The translations under genes and the position numbers were made by a program. 64,000 nt of DNA. It comes from Zelopaecilomyces penicillatus (taxonomy: Eukaryota; Ascomycota; Sordariomycetes; Hypocreales; Pseudodiploosporaceae). Shown one piece after another: positions 22,496 to 33,100 of the stretch. The stretch covers positions 3,670,501-3,734,500 of the forward strand of contig VCCP01000006.1 of NCBI GenBank assembly GCA_005765155.1, read 5' to 3'. Each line of letters begins with the position of its first letter. Position 1 is the stretch's first letter. The notes beneath the pieces are model-generated. The model worked only from the letters and a program-made list of their open reading frames with translations, ran no database searches and was not told where the DNA came from.

Positions 22496-23158
22496 ATGAC
22501 GGCGTTTTGGAATGCATCATACCGTCCGGTAGCTACGGAGAGTTCAAACGGTCACGGTACAATCGAGCCTGATGTACCAGTCAAACACTTTAGCCGGATC
22601 TCCAGGACAACATTTCTACTTGCATCCGGGGCTTTAATAACAGCAGTAATGCTCATTTCCTTGGGGGCATACAGTGTCATTCATTCAACCCAGACAAATG
22701 GTGCATCTAAAACCAGCTCTATCGGACGCTGCGGTAACTCCTCCGCAGAAGCGTTATCACTAGGCTGCTCATTTGATCAAAGCACACTCTCTTGGTTCCC
22801 GCCCTATTGCCCTCACTACGCCAACGAGGACTTTGTCAAGATGAATCCTGAAAAGCCCTGGAAATTTTACACGAATCCATACAAGAAGATACCTGCTACG
22901 GAAACTCAGTGGACCGATATCTTGGACAACAAATTTGAGATTTGGGGGGAGAGGGGAGAGCATTTGAGCCATTGCGTCTTCATGTTTCGCACGCTGGGGC
23001 AGATTGTGAGAGATAGTGGGCGTTTCGTCCCCAAGCATGTAAACTACCACCATATTGAGCATTGCACGAATGTTCTGCTGGATCTTGTCAGAAAGGACAA
23101 GGACTTTTACGAAATTGAGACCAAGGTCCCTCCCATTTCTTATGACCAGGACTGTTAG
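22496..23158 (+). CDS. UstYa-family (DUF3328) protein 4
   Basis: The single-exon product has 220 residues with a membrane helix at about 38-62. The luminal part begins with RCGNSSAEALSLGCSFD and LSWFPPYC, and the paired motifs are HLSHC (156-160) and HIEHC (186-190). The layout matches the genes at 1044, 23264 and 27444. The gene is convergent with the next UstYa gene, with only about 105 bp between stop codons. Expected role: luminal oxidative tailoring of a ribosomal peptide; substrate unknown. Confidence 0.82.
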   Translation: MTAFWNASYRPVATESSNGHGTIEPDVPVKHFSRISRTTFLLASGALITAVMLISLGAYSVIHSTQTNGASKTSSIGRCGNSSAEALSLGCSFDQSTLSWFPPYCPHYANEDFVKMNPEKPWKFYTNPYKKIPATETQWTDILDNKFEIWGERGEHLSHCVFMFRTLGQIVRDSGRFVPKHVNYHHIEHCTNVLLDLVRKDKDFYEIETKVPPISYDQDC

Positions 23159-23263
23159 GCAATGTTTAGGCTTTATATAGATAATATGTATTAAATACCA
23201 GATTGAAGTTATTGAAACTAAAAACCCTTCATGATTGAGCATTGAGTGCTGTCATTTCCTCTA

Positions 23264-23938
23264 CTAATCCAGCGAGTAGCATCCGCTGTAACCCACTTCA
23301 ACAGGAATTGGAATGGCCCAAAAGTTTGTTCCATAATCCGTCATGTTGATCAAATACTCGGCGCAGTGCATCGTATGCTTTGTGTCGACGATGATATTGT
23401 CAATATTTTGACGTCCCTCGAAGAATGCACGATACTGCCTCTTCCAAAGCGCCGCGCAATGCACAATGTGGTCTCGAACCGATGTGTAGTAGACTGGCAA
23501 ATCTCCCATCGCATCAATAGTGAGAAGATCTGTTCTGTTTTCATAACGGTACCCAAGCCAAGACCCATCTGACTGATACTCCTCGACGGACCTTTGGTCG
23601 GCGCAGGGCTTTGGAACCCAGTGGTTGCTGAGGATGTCGTACATACAATTCCGCTGCTTGGCCTCTTCTGGCGTGCTGCCGCAACCCTGCCATTTGGCTG
23701 TCGAGATTTGGTAGTGAATAGCTCCGAAGCTATGAGGTGGTCTGGACGCGCGGTTCTGCATGAATATCGTGCCCCAGATAATAGATGTGAGTGCAAAAAC
23801 CAAGAAGTGGGTGATGATTTGAGTCGAAGAAATCAGGCGCTTTCGTGCAGCTGCTTGATACGTTGGCTGAGATTGCTCTGTGTGTGAGTTTGAGGCATCG
23901 TCCCGAAGAAATGGCTCTGATTCAGCCTCAGGTAACAT
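23264..23938 (-). CDS. UstYa-family (DUF3328) protein 5
   Basis: The single-exon product has 224 residues and a membrane helix at about 40-60. The luminal domain has GCGSTPEEAKQRNC and NHWVPKPC, then HIVHC (157-161) and HTMHC (188-192). The start MLPEAESEPF is the first ATG of the frame and gives the normal length. On the minus strand it lies downstream of the small secreted peptide at 24405-24663, about 470 bp away. Function is as for the other members. Confidence 0.82.
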   Translation of the reverse strand: MLPEAESEPFLRDDASNSHTEQSQPTYQAAARKRLISSTQIITHFLVFALTSIIWGTIFMQNRASRPPHSFGAIHYQISTAKWQGCGSTPEEAKQRNCMYDILSNHWVPKPCADQRSVEEYQSDGSWLGYRYENRTDLLTIDAMGDLPVYYTSVRDHIVHCAALWKRQYRAFFEGRQNIDNIIVDTKHTMHCAEYLINMTDYGTNFWAIPIPVEVGYSGCYSLD

Positions 23939-24404
23939 CTTGAATGGAGTTAAACGTTGTCTGTATCTTCGATAGGAATGATTGTAACTTTGAGCAAAGA
24001 ATGAAGAACTCTGAGCTGTTGTCCGCGTTGGGTGATTTATCTAGATACGTAAAATGGGGCGACGGTCTGACATAAGCCCTCACCTCACCGAAACCGCTTT
24101 AAGAAGCTCGCTTTGATCAATGATAGCACATATTAAGACCACGTTCTTAGCTGTATGATATTTGCTCATATGAATACTAACGATACAAACAATGGGAATA
24201 AATGCATTTATGCAATAGACACATACGAGCTTCATCATTGCAAGTCTTCAGTTACTGTCATTGCGCTATCATGAGTATTTAGATTTATGACAATAAGGTT
24301 TTCAGGCTAAGATTATATGTAACAGTATACTTGATTGACTCTACTCCTGAAAATGAACCCCAGTGACAATAACCGCTACTAAAACCAGCGAATTCCATCT
24401 TGGG
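23939..24404. other. Intergenic region, promoter of UstYa 5
   Basis: No coding sequence is recognised. It lies between the small peptide gene and UstYa 5, both on the minus strand. Confidence 0.45.
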
Positions 24405-24663
24405 CTAACCATAACTCCAGTCCTGACAGACTTTCATGAGCTCAGTTGGTTAAATGCCCTTATGCTTTATTAGCTTCTGCAATCCAAGTAACTCGGAAAA
24501 CCTATCAACTTACGTATCCATTATATTGCTGACCGCCCCGGCCGCCAGCAGGCTTGACGACAACAGGCTTCACCTCATGGGCAACGGCAACTGGCTCAAC
24601 AACAGGTGCAGCGGAGGCAACGAAAGCCGAGATGGCGAGAACAATGGCGGTAGCAAAACGCAT
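24405..24663 (-). CDS. Small secreted peptide 2, possible single-core RiPP precursor (splicing uncertain)
   Basis: ATG at 24663 opens a signal peptide (MRFATAIVLAISAFVASA). Ala-Pro, a Val/Pro/Lys-rich linker and a GGRGGQQYNGY stretch follow. At 24513 the reading meets a perfect GTAAGT donor. Unspliced, the frame stops at 24505 (52 residues, ending YNGYVS). Spliced to the CAG ending at 24423 (intron of 91 nt), it ends YNGYDWSYG at 24405, giving 55 residues. An acceptor at 24477 would leave an intron of only 37 nt, which is unlikely. The Tyr/Trp-rich tail resembles that of the other small secreted peptide here (YNAYEPWDRP). No known family is recognised. The location among UstYa genes suggests a substrate peptide, but this is inference. 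Confidence 0.55.
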
Positions 24664-25877
24664 AATTGCGGATAAGAGTCGAAGTTGAAATGATGCTGTG
24701 GGTTTGTCTAGGACGTATGTAGATGTCTGATAGTAATAGATGGAGGATGTTGAGAGACCAGTTACGTCGGTGGTTTTGGTTTAAATAGTTGCTCGACAGG
24801 AAGAGAACAGTAGGCGTGAACTCTCAGTCACTCATCAAAATACGCCACTCTGTTCATAGTCATCATGTGTCAGAAAATAGTACAACAATCACATATTACA
24901 CACGCCTGTTATTATTTGACAGCATTCTTGATTCCATTTATACCCCCTATTACACCACATGCTTTGGGATGTGTGATTATTTGTCGCCATATATAAGCGA
25001 GGTTGCCTATTATTTCACCGTTTTGAATAAATCCAACAGTAAACCCCCCCCCCCCCCCCCCCACCAACCAAGAGATATAAACATATTGCCTAAATCACTG
25101 CGACAGTATTTATGCCTACTTTAGTAGCATCCAACATTGTACATAATAGGAAGGGACTCCGTTAGTTGGGCTCGCTCTAGAACCTTGGACGTGTCTCAGA
25201 CGAGTCATTGAATCCACCACTGTCCTACTCATCAGTCTGCTACCCGATGCAGTAACCTGTGCGAATACGCAGCATCGTTGATAGCACCAATCCTTAGTAC
25301 AGGAGACTACAGTATCGTCACACCGTATGGTGGACGAGTCCTTTATTCACAGGCTCAAAAATAAAGACAGCAAAAGTAGCACATTATGCTTATCAAAGCC
25401 TTCTTGCATCCTAGTGAGCATTTGATATCATTGCCACTATTGCCGTCGCATCCGGAAGTACGTGAGCATGAGGAGACTGTTTTTGCTGTGAACAGGCAAG
25501 AGGCCACGTCCTTGAATTGTCTTTTATGTAACTGTGCTTACTATAGTCAACGATCGACGGCCCAGACAACATCCTTGTCCCCATACCCCTGTCGTCTTAA
25601 CGGCGATCGGGAGATTCGGTGTTAATTGCCCAAACCGGACAGGCTAGCGTCTTAGAAGCTCATCCGGATAATATCAAGTTCACGGTAATTAAGGCTTATG
25701 TTGATCGAGAGTCTTCCCAGCCGCACCTCACTACTCTACATGATATAATAATTACAGTGCAGCTGATAATAGCAGGTGACAAATCATTACACCCCGCATG
25801 GATAAAACATGCCATCAAGCTCGTTTTACTTCAATTAAGCGCTTATCTAAAGCCCCGTGATGCCCTCGCAAACTACT
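24664..25877. other. Intergenic region with a 19-base poly-C tract
   Basis: No gene is supported. A run of 19 C lies at 25044-25062 on the plus strand, a likely length-variable homopolymer. Frames at 24789, 25386 and 25619 have no recognisable features. Confidence 0.45.
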
Positions 25878-26998
25878 CTATGCACCTGCAGCCAGGAGTC
25901 TTTCGGCATTTTTTTGCCGAAGCCCTTCATTGTAAGAATTGCGGCTCATAGCCCAGTCTCTCAGTGCACCAAAATCACGGCATGTGTGGATGTTCTCAAA
26001 GTCGGGAGACGGCGAGCCTCTGTTCTGTGACCATCGTAAAGGAATCAGAGTCATATCCCCACTGCACATAAGGGAGAGGCGAATTGTATCAATGCAGTGA
26101 TCTGCTTCGAAGTAGACGTGAGCATGCTGTAGGGTCCCTTCATATATTAATGTATGCAGTCACTTACCTATATGATTTCGTGTACCAGGGTTCCTCAACG
26201 CTGGATAGTGATCGATGTAGATGTACTGTCGGAGAAAGTTCTGAATTTGTGTTAGTAGAAGCTCCGAGGGTGCTGAGATATATTATTGCATACCAAACAG
26301 TGGAGGTCATGAAAAACGTTTAACCTGTCAGATTGTCAATATTTTGAGATGTGTCAAAGGCATCATGATTCATCCACGCACTCCCCAAGATAAAGATCGT
26401 AGTCGGGGTCTCGATAAAGAGTCCCTTCGACTTTTCCATGCTCTTTTTGCGTTACAAAAATGTTATCCGCTTTTATCGTGTTAGCACAACGCAAGAAGTC
26501 CACAGAATTTGGCGGAGAAAGAACTGATATGGTACTCACGGCCTATAATGTATTCCCAAGATGCGTCAAGCTTAGCATTTGGAGGCCCAGTGAATCGAGG
26601 ATGCGTTGGTGGAATGTACGACTGATGGCTTTCATTGAACTTAATCGCCGCATTAAAGCGAATTCTTTTTGGAGCTGCTTTGATTTGTTTTGTTGCAGGT
26701 TCTATCAAATGAATTAGGCATCAGAATTGCTCACAGTTGATGAAGCATGCATCTCACCAAACTCTGTTGCGGTCCATGGTTGGGCGCAAGGCGAAGGACT
26801 CCAGAGGTGTCTGGTGAAGAGTAAGATGACCAAACACAACGACACGAGCCATGACAAAACAAGGCCAGCTATCAACCCTCTGTCTTTGAGTCTGCTTTCA
26901 CAGAAACGGTTGGATTTACTGTTTGAAAGAATGTTGGTTAACAAGCCTTTTCGGGTCTCTTGACAGGATTCAGAGCTGTGTCTGGATGAATATTCCAT
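25878..26998 (-). CDS. UstYa-family (DUF3328) protein 6, canonical six-exon type
   Basis: Exons 26998-26758, 26701-26540, 26469-26382, 26324-26294, 26240-26168 and 26101-25878 give 272 residues. The N-terminal part holds a membrane helix (GLIAGLVLSWLVSLCLVILL). The luminal part has FTGPPNAKLDASWEYI, then FHDLHCL, IDHYPALRN and HIDHCIDTIRLSLMCSGDMT, so both HxxHC motifs and the UstYa C-terminal signature are present. Six exons with the same order and nearly the same phases as the gene at 20228 show common origin. Expected role: luminal oxidative cyclisation of a RiPP precursor. It is transcribed divergently from the UstYa gene at 27444. Confidence 0.85.
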
Positions 26999-27443
26999 TC
27001 TGCCTCACCTTGACCAACAGGATCACATTGAAACAGCGCCAAATAAATATATATATGTCAGATTGTTATACTTCAGCTCGCCAAAAGAAGTAAGCGCAGA
27101 TTCGAAGGCATGAGCCTGCGGAAATATGAGCTAGTAATCTTACGTGAGAAACGACTTGCGCCGAACCTGTAGACTCAAGAAGCAGCCAGCCACAAAGCTT
27201 CTGGGACATGTACTGTTGGTCTCAGCTGCTGATGTCGATCTCTTAAAATGTCCTGTACGTCCCGGTACAATAGAAACATCTGGTGCGTAATGAAATACGC
27301 AGCCTTGGTTATTTTGTTATCCGTTAACCAGTACTCCACACACATGTCATCGCAGGTAGCACTCAACATAGCTTTCCTACATGCTTTCCATGTAATGTTG
27401 TGGCGGCTGACTTTTTTTTCTCTTTCCAAGTTATCCAGAGGCC
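26999..27443. promoter_or_regulatory. Shared divergent promoter region of UstYa 6 and UstYa 7
   Basis: The 445 bp lie between two divergent start codons. They include an AAATAAATATATATAT stretch near 27041 that could serve as a TATA region for the minus-strand gene. No specific operator is recognised. Confidence 0.45.
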
Positions 27444-28142
27444 ATGCTCTCAAATTCCAATAACGAAATTGATGACTCCAATCACTTATTCTTCTATCCA
27501 AACTCTCGCAGGCGACTTCTTGTGGTGGTCTTCTCCTTTGCTGCCATTATCTTAGGGCTAGGAGCATACCTTTTTATCGCTCTCGCTCTCGCCGCTTTTC
27601 CAACGCACGCCCAACATGTCTCCTCATATAATCACGAGTCAACACAATTCTCACGTCGATCAAAGACCTGCGAGATGCCTCCCAGCACGGACATGGCACA
27701 AGGATGCAAATTTGACATCTTGTCATTCTCTTGGCTTCCCGCCCCATGTTTTGACGGTGAATTAACATCCCAATTTCTGGCTATGAAGCCTGAAGGATGG
27801 AAGTGGTACGCCCTGGATAGCGCTGCCCCAGACTACTACAATCATAGCATCCAGGTTGGAGCCGATGATGTTGTCGAGATAGACATTGCAGAAGTTCAAC
27901 AGGGAAATTACTCGAGTCTTCTGGTGACCAATGACTACCACTTCTACCACTGTCTCTTTGCTTGGAGAAAATTACATCGAGCGTTGCAGGGATTTGCAAA
28001 TATGGATTCGTATATAGTATCGCTGAATCACACGAACCATTGTGTGCATATGTTGGGCCATTATTGGGAAGGTTCAAAGGAAATGAGTGGTTCGAAGCTT
28101 GAAACAATAATAAGCCGGAAGACTCCCCAGTGTTGGTTATAA
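27444..28142 (+). CDS. UstYa-family (DUF3328) protein 7
   Basis: The single-exon product has 232 residues and a membrane helix at about 24-52. The luminal part has TCEMPPSTDMAQGCKFD and FSWLPAPC, and the motifs are HFYHC (166-170) and HTNHC (196-200). It is the last gene of the peptide locus before the transposon block. Function is as for the other single-exon members. Confidence 0.82.
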   Translation: MLSNSNNEIDDSNHLFFYPNSRRRLLVVVFSFAAIILGLGAYLFIALALAAFPTHAQHVSSYNHESTQFSRRSKTCEMPPSTDMAQGCKFDILSFSWLPAPCFDGELTSQFLAMKPEGWKWYALDSAAPDYYNHSIQVGADDVVEIDIAEVQQGNYSSLLVTNDYHFYHCLFAWRKLHRALQGFANMDSYIVSLNHTNHCVHMLGHYWEGSKEMSGSKLETIISRKTPQCWL

Positions 28143-28266
28143 GTTAGTTGGCCAAGGGCTCTTTATAAAGGAAATTTTGCTTGAAAACTGCAGACTTATA
28201 TATGTGATAACTATAATCTATAAAATAAGTGTATATATATGTATACACACACATATATATATCAAG

Positions 28267-28617
28267 TATGCCGGGCTGGAACTGCAGCGGTCGTTAAATG
28301 ATGAGTTCCGATATGGTCTAGGCAACCCACGATTGCCCATCGACGGCCTGCTGATGCACCGCGGGTTTGACTGTGAGTGCGGGTATGTCACTAGGAGCTG
28401 GAAATGGTTAAAGGTGCACCGCAACCGGGAGTATAGAGTTAAAGGATCCAAGGGCTGTAAGAGCTGTACTACACAGCAGCTCAGCGTCAGATTGCAGACC
28501 TTCTTCACCGGGCCCAAGTCAGGCATCCACTATTTCTCCGTCACGGCCGTGGGAGCTGGTGGGGGGTTCCTTGGAGGGGGAGAAAGAAGAGAGAAGATAT
28601 ATACCGGGTGGTACTAA
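28267..28617 (+). pseudogene. Fragment with C2H2-like zinc-finger segment (DUF3505-like)
   Basis: The frame contains LPIDGLLMHRGFDCECGYVT, then a WKWLKVHRNREY stretch and VRLQTFFTGPKSGIHYFSV. This is the pattern of a fungal zinc-finger domain often found in repeat-associated or recombination-prone genes (DUF3505-like, from memory). It lacks a clear start, and the 5' side runs into an AT/TATA microsatellite at about 28197-28263. It is probably a gene fragment at the transposon border. Confidence 0.4.
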
Positions 28618-28655
28618 TGGTAATATTGGTGGCCATGAGCAGCACTAATAGGTAT
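28618..28655. other. Boundary between gene fragment and copia LTR
   Basis: A short unassigned stretch. The copia LTR starts at 28656. Confidence 0.3.
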
Positions 28656-28995
28656 TATTGCAATTTGCAGTATAAGGTCATAACTAAAGCTAGTAGCGAT
28701 AGCAGTGGAAGAAAGGCACGATAGTTATCCGGGTGAAAGTCTGTAAAAAAGAAGAAAGAAGTGATTGTATTGCCGATATAAAAAAGAAGGATACAACTAG
28801 GAATCCTTCTATCTTTTATATCTATCTAATTCTAAGATAATTTAGAATTATTTAAGATATTCTAAATAACTATTTAGAATTATTAGGTATTCCAAATACT
28901 AAAACAGAAAGTAAGCACTAGTCTATCTCTTTATAGGTTAAGCTATAAGGGCTTTGTAAGCTTAGCTTACTAGGCTGTATAGGTCTAGCTGTTAG

Positions 28996-29423
28996 TGTGA
29001 CGTTTGGTGAATTCCCAAGGGATAAACCTAACGAAAGGGGTTTATGTTGGCAGATGAGTCGGGGTGTTCTGAGCAATAGGTCTGTCACGTTGGTGATAGA
29101 TACGGAGTATCGTAACCAGGGGTCAAGTATCAGCGTAGTGAGCGGTAGCGAACAATACGATGAAGTTGAAAGTGTGTTGATAACTATCTAAGCTATGTTT
29201 TAAAGAGTGAAAATTGAGGGCGTATATATACATCGTGGATCACTTGGATCACTTGTCGTGCAAGTGGTGATCCTGGTGATCCAAGTTGCTGGCTCACCTG
29301 GCTCACCACCATTCTTATGGTGATCCCACTGATCTATCTAACTGGTCCCCTTCCTCCATGGTACGTACCTTCCCTAGGTCACATGACCGGCCTATTGTAC
29401 GACCATGTCGTTGGGTCGTGACA
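28996..29423 (-). repeat. LTR of gypsy A (3' LTR in element orientation)
   Basis: It begins TGTGACGTTTGG and ends GGGTCGTGACA on the plus strand. It matches 35886-36313 without a visible difference. As the 3' LTR it could also drive the antisense gene that starts at 29542. Confidence 0.92.
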
Positions 29424-29541
29424 CGATGTCTCCCTCCCAACGGTCTTGTCCTCAAGGCCCGTTGGTTGTTCCTTCGTAAAACGTAATTCCAGCCACAATT
29501 GTAGGTGTGGTTCCTTTCTTCCTTCTTCATGTTTTAACATC

Positions 29542-30153
29542 ATGCCTCAAGGTATCTCAAAACGTCGTATCAGTCAGAAGACTGATCAGCGCAAAAGTCT
29601 TGCGATTCTTATCGAGGGTACTGGTGATATCGTCATGCCTTGTTCCTTTTGTTCTCAGCGTCATTTGACGTGTCGTATGATTGAAACAACTTCCCGTTGT
29701 TCCGAGTGCGTTCGTCGTGGTCGTTCTTGTGACGGTTCGGGGATAACTATGTCCTCAGGTATGTTTTTCCATTCCGTTTTACTTTCCGGAAGGTAACTGG
29801 TCTATCCAGTCGCGAAGATCCTGTCAGAAAAGAATCGTATTGAGCGAGAAGAGGAGGAGACAGAAAAACAGCTTCAGGCAGCTCAGGAGGCGGTGTCTGC
29901 TGCGGTAGCACGACTGAGTCGTTTGCGTCGTCAGCGTCAATCCGTGGTGTCGCGTGGTCACGAGATGGTGAAGCGGGGTTTGCAATCGCTGGATGATTTG
30001 GATGCGGCTGAACGGATAGAGTCGGATGCGGTGATTGAGATCCAGTCATTGGGGGGTTTTGACGTGATTGATTGGAACTCGATTTTCCAGGATGGCTCCT
30101 TGCCCTCTGGTGGTATTGTCGCATCAGGGGTCGGCAATGATTTAGGTGGTTAG
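29542..30153 (+). CDS. Antisense, spliced Zn2Cys6-like plus coiled-coil protein within gypsy A
   Basis: Exons 29542-29758 and 29810-30153 (GTATGT donor, CCAG acceptor) join in frame to 186 residues on the strand opposite to pol. Residues 34-63 hold six Cys at 34, 37, 44, 53, 56 and 63, that is C-x2-C-x6-C-x8-C-x2-C-x6-C, which is exact fungal Zn2Cys6 spacing. After the intron comes an acidic and basic coiled coil (KNRIEREEEETEKQ and on), then a conserved tail with FDVIDWNSIFQDG. Exon 2 lies fully opposite the C-terminal tail of pol. The related element B keeps the same start, intron and six Cys. Similar short proteins occur as antisense frames of other fungal gypsy elements (from memory). Possible roles are silencing or regulation of the element, or a captured regulator. 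Expression is unproven. Confidence 0.6.
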
Positions 30154-33100
30154 GGGGCTCCCATGAGTTTTCCTCGGGCCCAAACCCTTTCCACTTAACC
30201 AGGTATTCTTTCTTGCCGTTGTTTAGCCTGTAGTCTATGATTGTTTCGACTTCCCATTCTTCTTCTATTGCGTGTACTGTGATGTCTGTGTGTTCCTTCG
30301 CGTTGTCTGGTGCTTTGCTTAGTAAGGAAATGTGAAATACGGGGTGTAACCGTATGTTCTTTGGTAGTGAAAGTTCGTAGTTGGTGTTAGAAATGGCTTT
30401 CTTGACTTTGAAAGGTCCAAGTTTTTTGAAATCCAATTTGTCGCTTGGTCGCGTTGTCGTAATGTTTGGAGAAGTTTTGCCTGGTGTGTAGCGCAAAAGG
30501 TACACCATGTCTCCCTCTTTAAAGATTGGTCCCTTCAATCTTTGTTGATCCGCATAATGTTTCATTCTGTTGCGGACGATTTGGAGTTGTGCACGGAGTT
30601 CTTCGTGCAATTGTCGTTTTTGTGTGGCGTCAAGCATGGCTTTTTCTGATTTTGGTCCTTCTTGGCGTGGTAGGTGAAATGCTTCCGGTGTGAATCCATA
30701 ATTGGCGTACATTGGCGTAAGTTGTGTTGATTCGGAAACGGATGTATTGTAGGCTAGTTGCGCGGTTGGTAGGTGTTTTACCCAGTCATCCTGATGGTAA
30801 TTAATGTAAGCGCGTAGGTATCCTTCAATAATTTGGTTGATTCGTTCCGTTTGTCCGTCCGTTTGTGGATGGTAGGCGGTACTGAGTCTGTGTCTGGTCC
30901 CAAGATATCCCATCAATCCTTGCCAAAACTTAGAGGCGAATGTTGTTCCTCTGTCGGATATGATTTCTTCTGGTAAGCCGTGTGAGCTTACAACCACTCT
31001 GTTGAAACTATAAGCAAGATCTTCGGCTGAGCTTGCTTCTAGGTAAGGGATGAAGTAAGAGAACTTCGTTAATCTTTCCACAATAACCCATATGGAGTCG
31101 TAAGCTACTCCCGTGAGAGGTTCCACAGACAGGGGTAGTTTGACGATAAAGTCGAACGATACTGACTCCCATGGTCGTGCTGGTACCGGTAACGGTTGTA
31201 ATTCTCCGTATGGTTTGTGTCGTGCTAGCTTGGTTCGTCCACAAGTGACGCAGTCACTTATTACTTTCTGGACTATTCGTCGTAGTCCTTTGAATCCGTA
31301 GTATCTTTGTGCTCGTTCTGTGGTCTTCGTAATTCCTTGGTGACCATGAACAGGGGATTCGTGTAGTTCTCGTATAATGGTCTCCTGGAGTTCTTCAGGT
31401 ATCCAAAGTTTCTCATCATATTCGTAATGTCCATCTTTCCATTTTGTGCCTTCAGGTGCCTTTGCTATGTCTTCTGAGGAGTACGCTTGCTTGACTCGTT
31501 TCAAGACAGGGTTAGCTGACATAACTCGGTATGTAGCGTTTAGTTTCATCTGTAGCGCGCCTGATTCGGTCATTTGAAAGATTTGTCCTTCATGATGAGG
31601 CTTTCCATCATCATGGTCGCTTCGTCGGCTTAGAGCGTCTGCTCTGCCGTTTTCGGATCCTTTGCGGTGGATGATTTCGTAGTCGTAATCCGCAAGGGTT
31701 TCTGCGTAGCGGGTTTGTCGTGCGTTTAGCTTCTGTGTGGTGGCGAAGTAAGAGATGTTCTTGTGGTCGGTAAAAACCTTTATTCGGTGATTGCTTCCTC
31801 GCAAGTAATGTGAGAATTCGTCAAAGGCTTTGACGATAGCCATGAATTCTTTGTCGTAGATTGGGTAATTGAGTTCTGCTCCATGAAGTTTCTTGGAGTA
31901 GAAGGCGACAGGTCGTAGTCTGCCTTCGTTATCCCGTTGTCCAATCTGCGCTCCGATGGCGTAGTTTGAAGCATCAGTTTCGAGTTCCGTGGGTTTGTCT
32001 GGATCGTACATCGCTAGTACAGGTTCTTCGCAGATTCGCTTCTTAAGTTCTTCAAATGCGGCATCCACATCGGGTTTCCATAGGAATTTGCGATCTTTTT
32101 TAGTGCATTCGGTGAGTGGCGCGGCTATCTTGCCATAGTCGCGGATGAACTTTCGGTAGTAATTGGTGAAGCCCAAAAACTCTTGTACGTTCGTAACGTT
32201 TTGTGGCGTCGGCCAGTCACGTACTGCAGCGATTTTCGCTGGTTCCATTCGAATCTCACCTGGTGAAAAGATATGTCCTAAAAAGGTAACCGTTTGTTTG
32301 TGAAATTCACATTTTTCTGGTTCGACGAGAAGATTGTTGTCTTGGAGTAGTTGTAATACCTTATGGACGTGTTCTCTGTGTTCTTCTTCCGTTCGGGAGA
32401 AGATCAGAATATCGTCTAGGTAGACTACTACGAAGATATCCAAATGTTCTCGGAGAACGTTGTTGATCATGCGTTGGAATGTTGCAGGAGCATTGGTTAG
32501 GCCGAAAGGCATTACCAGATATTCGAAAAGTCCAAACTTGGTTCTGAAAGCGGTTTTCCATTCGTCGCCTTTCTTTATTCGAATCAAGTTGTACGCTCCT
32601 TTGAGGTCTAGGGTAGTAAACCAGTTCATTCCATGCAATCGATCGCGTAGTTCGTTGATCAACGGTAGGGGGGTCCGATCCTTGATTGTGACTGCATTCA
32701 ACAATCGGTAGTCCACAACTAGTCGTAGCTTGCCATTCTTTTTGGGTACAAACATGACAGGGTATCCTGCTTCGGATGTGGATGGTCGGATATATCCTTT
32801 TTCGAGCATTTCGTCAAGGTACTCTCGTAGTGTTTCGAGTTCCTTGGCGTTCAGTGTGTAGATCTTGGTGAAAGTAGGCTTCTTTCCGTCCATGATCTGG
32901 ATTTCGTGGTCCCATTGGTTGTGCAAGGGGAGTTTTGTTTCGAGTTCTTCGCGAAACAGTTTGACGTACTTGCGGTATTCTTCTGGTATAGGTGCAAGTC
33001 GTTTTTCCATGTCTGAGGGTGATTCGTTCTTGGAGTGTTCTCGTAGTTGCTCCATTGTTGTCCTAAGGGCGGCAATAACCCGTCGGGTTTGTCGTTGTCG

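Noticed and set aside
24477..24513. Alternative 37-nt intron in small secreted peptide 2
   Set aside because: It is shorter than normal fungal introns and gives a tail without the Tyr/Trp pattern; kept only as a less likely form.
25044..25062. Poly-C run as a possible phase-variation switch
   Set aside because: It is not inside or just before a supported gene; more likely a simple homopolymer.
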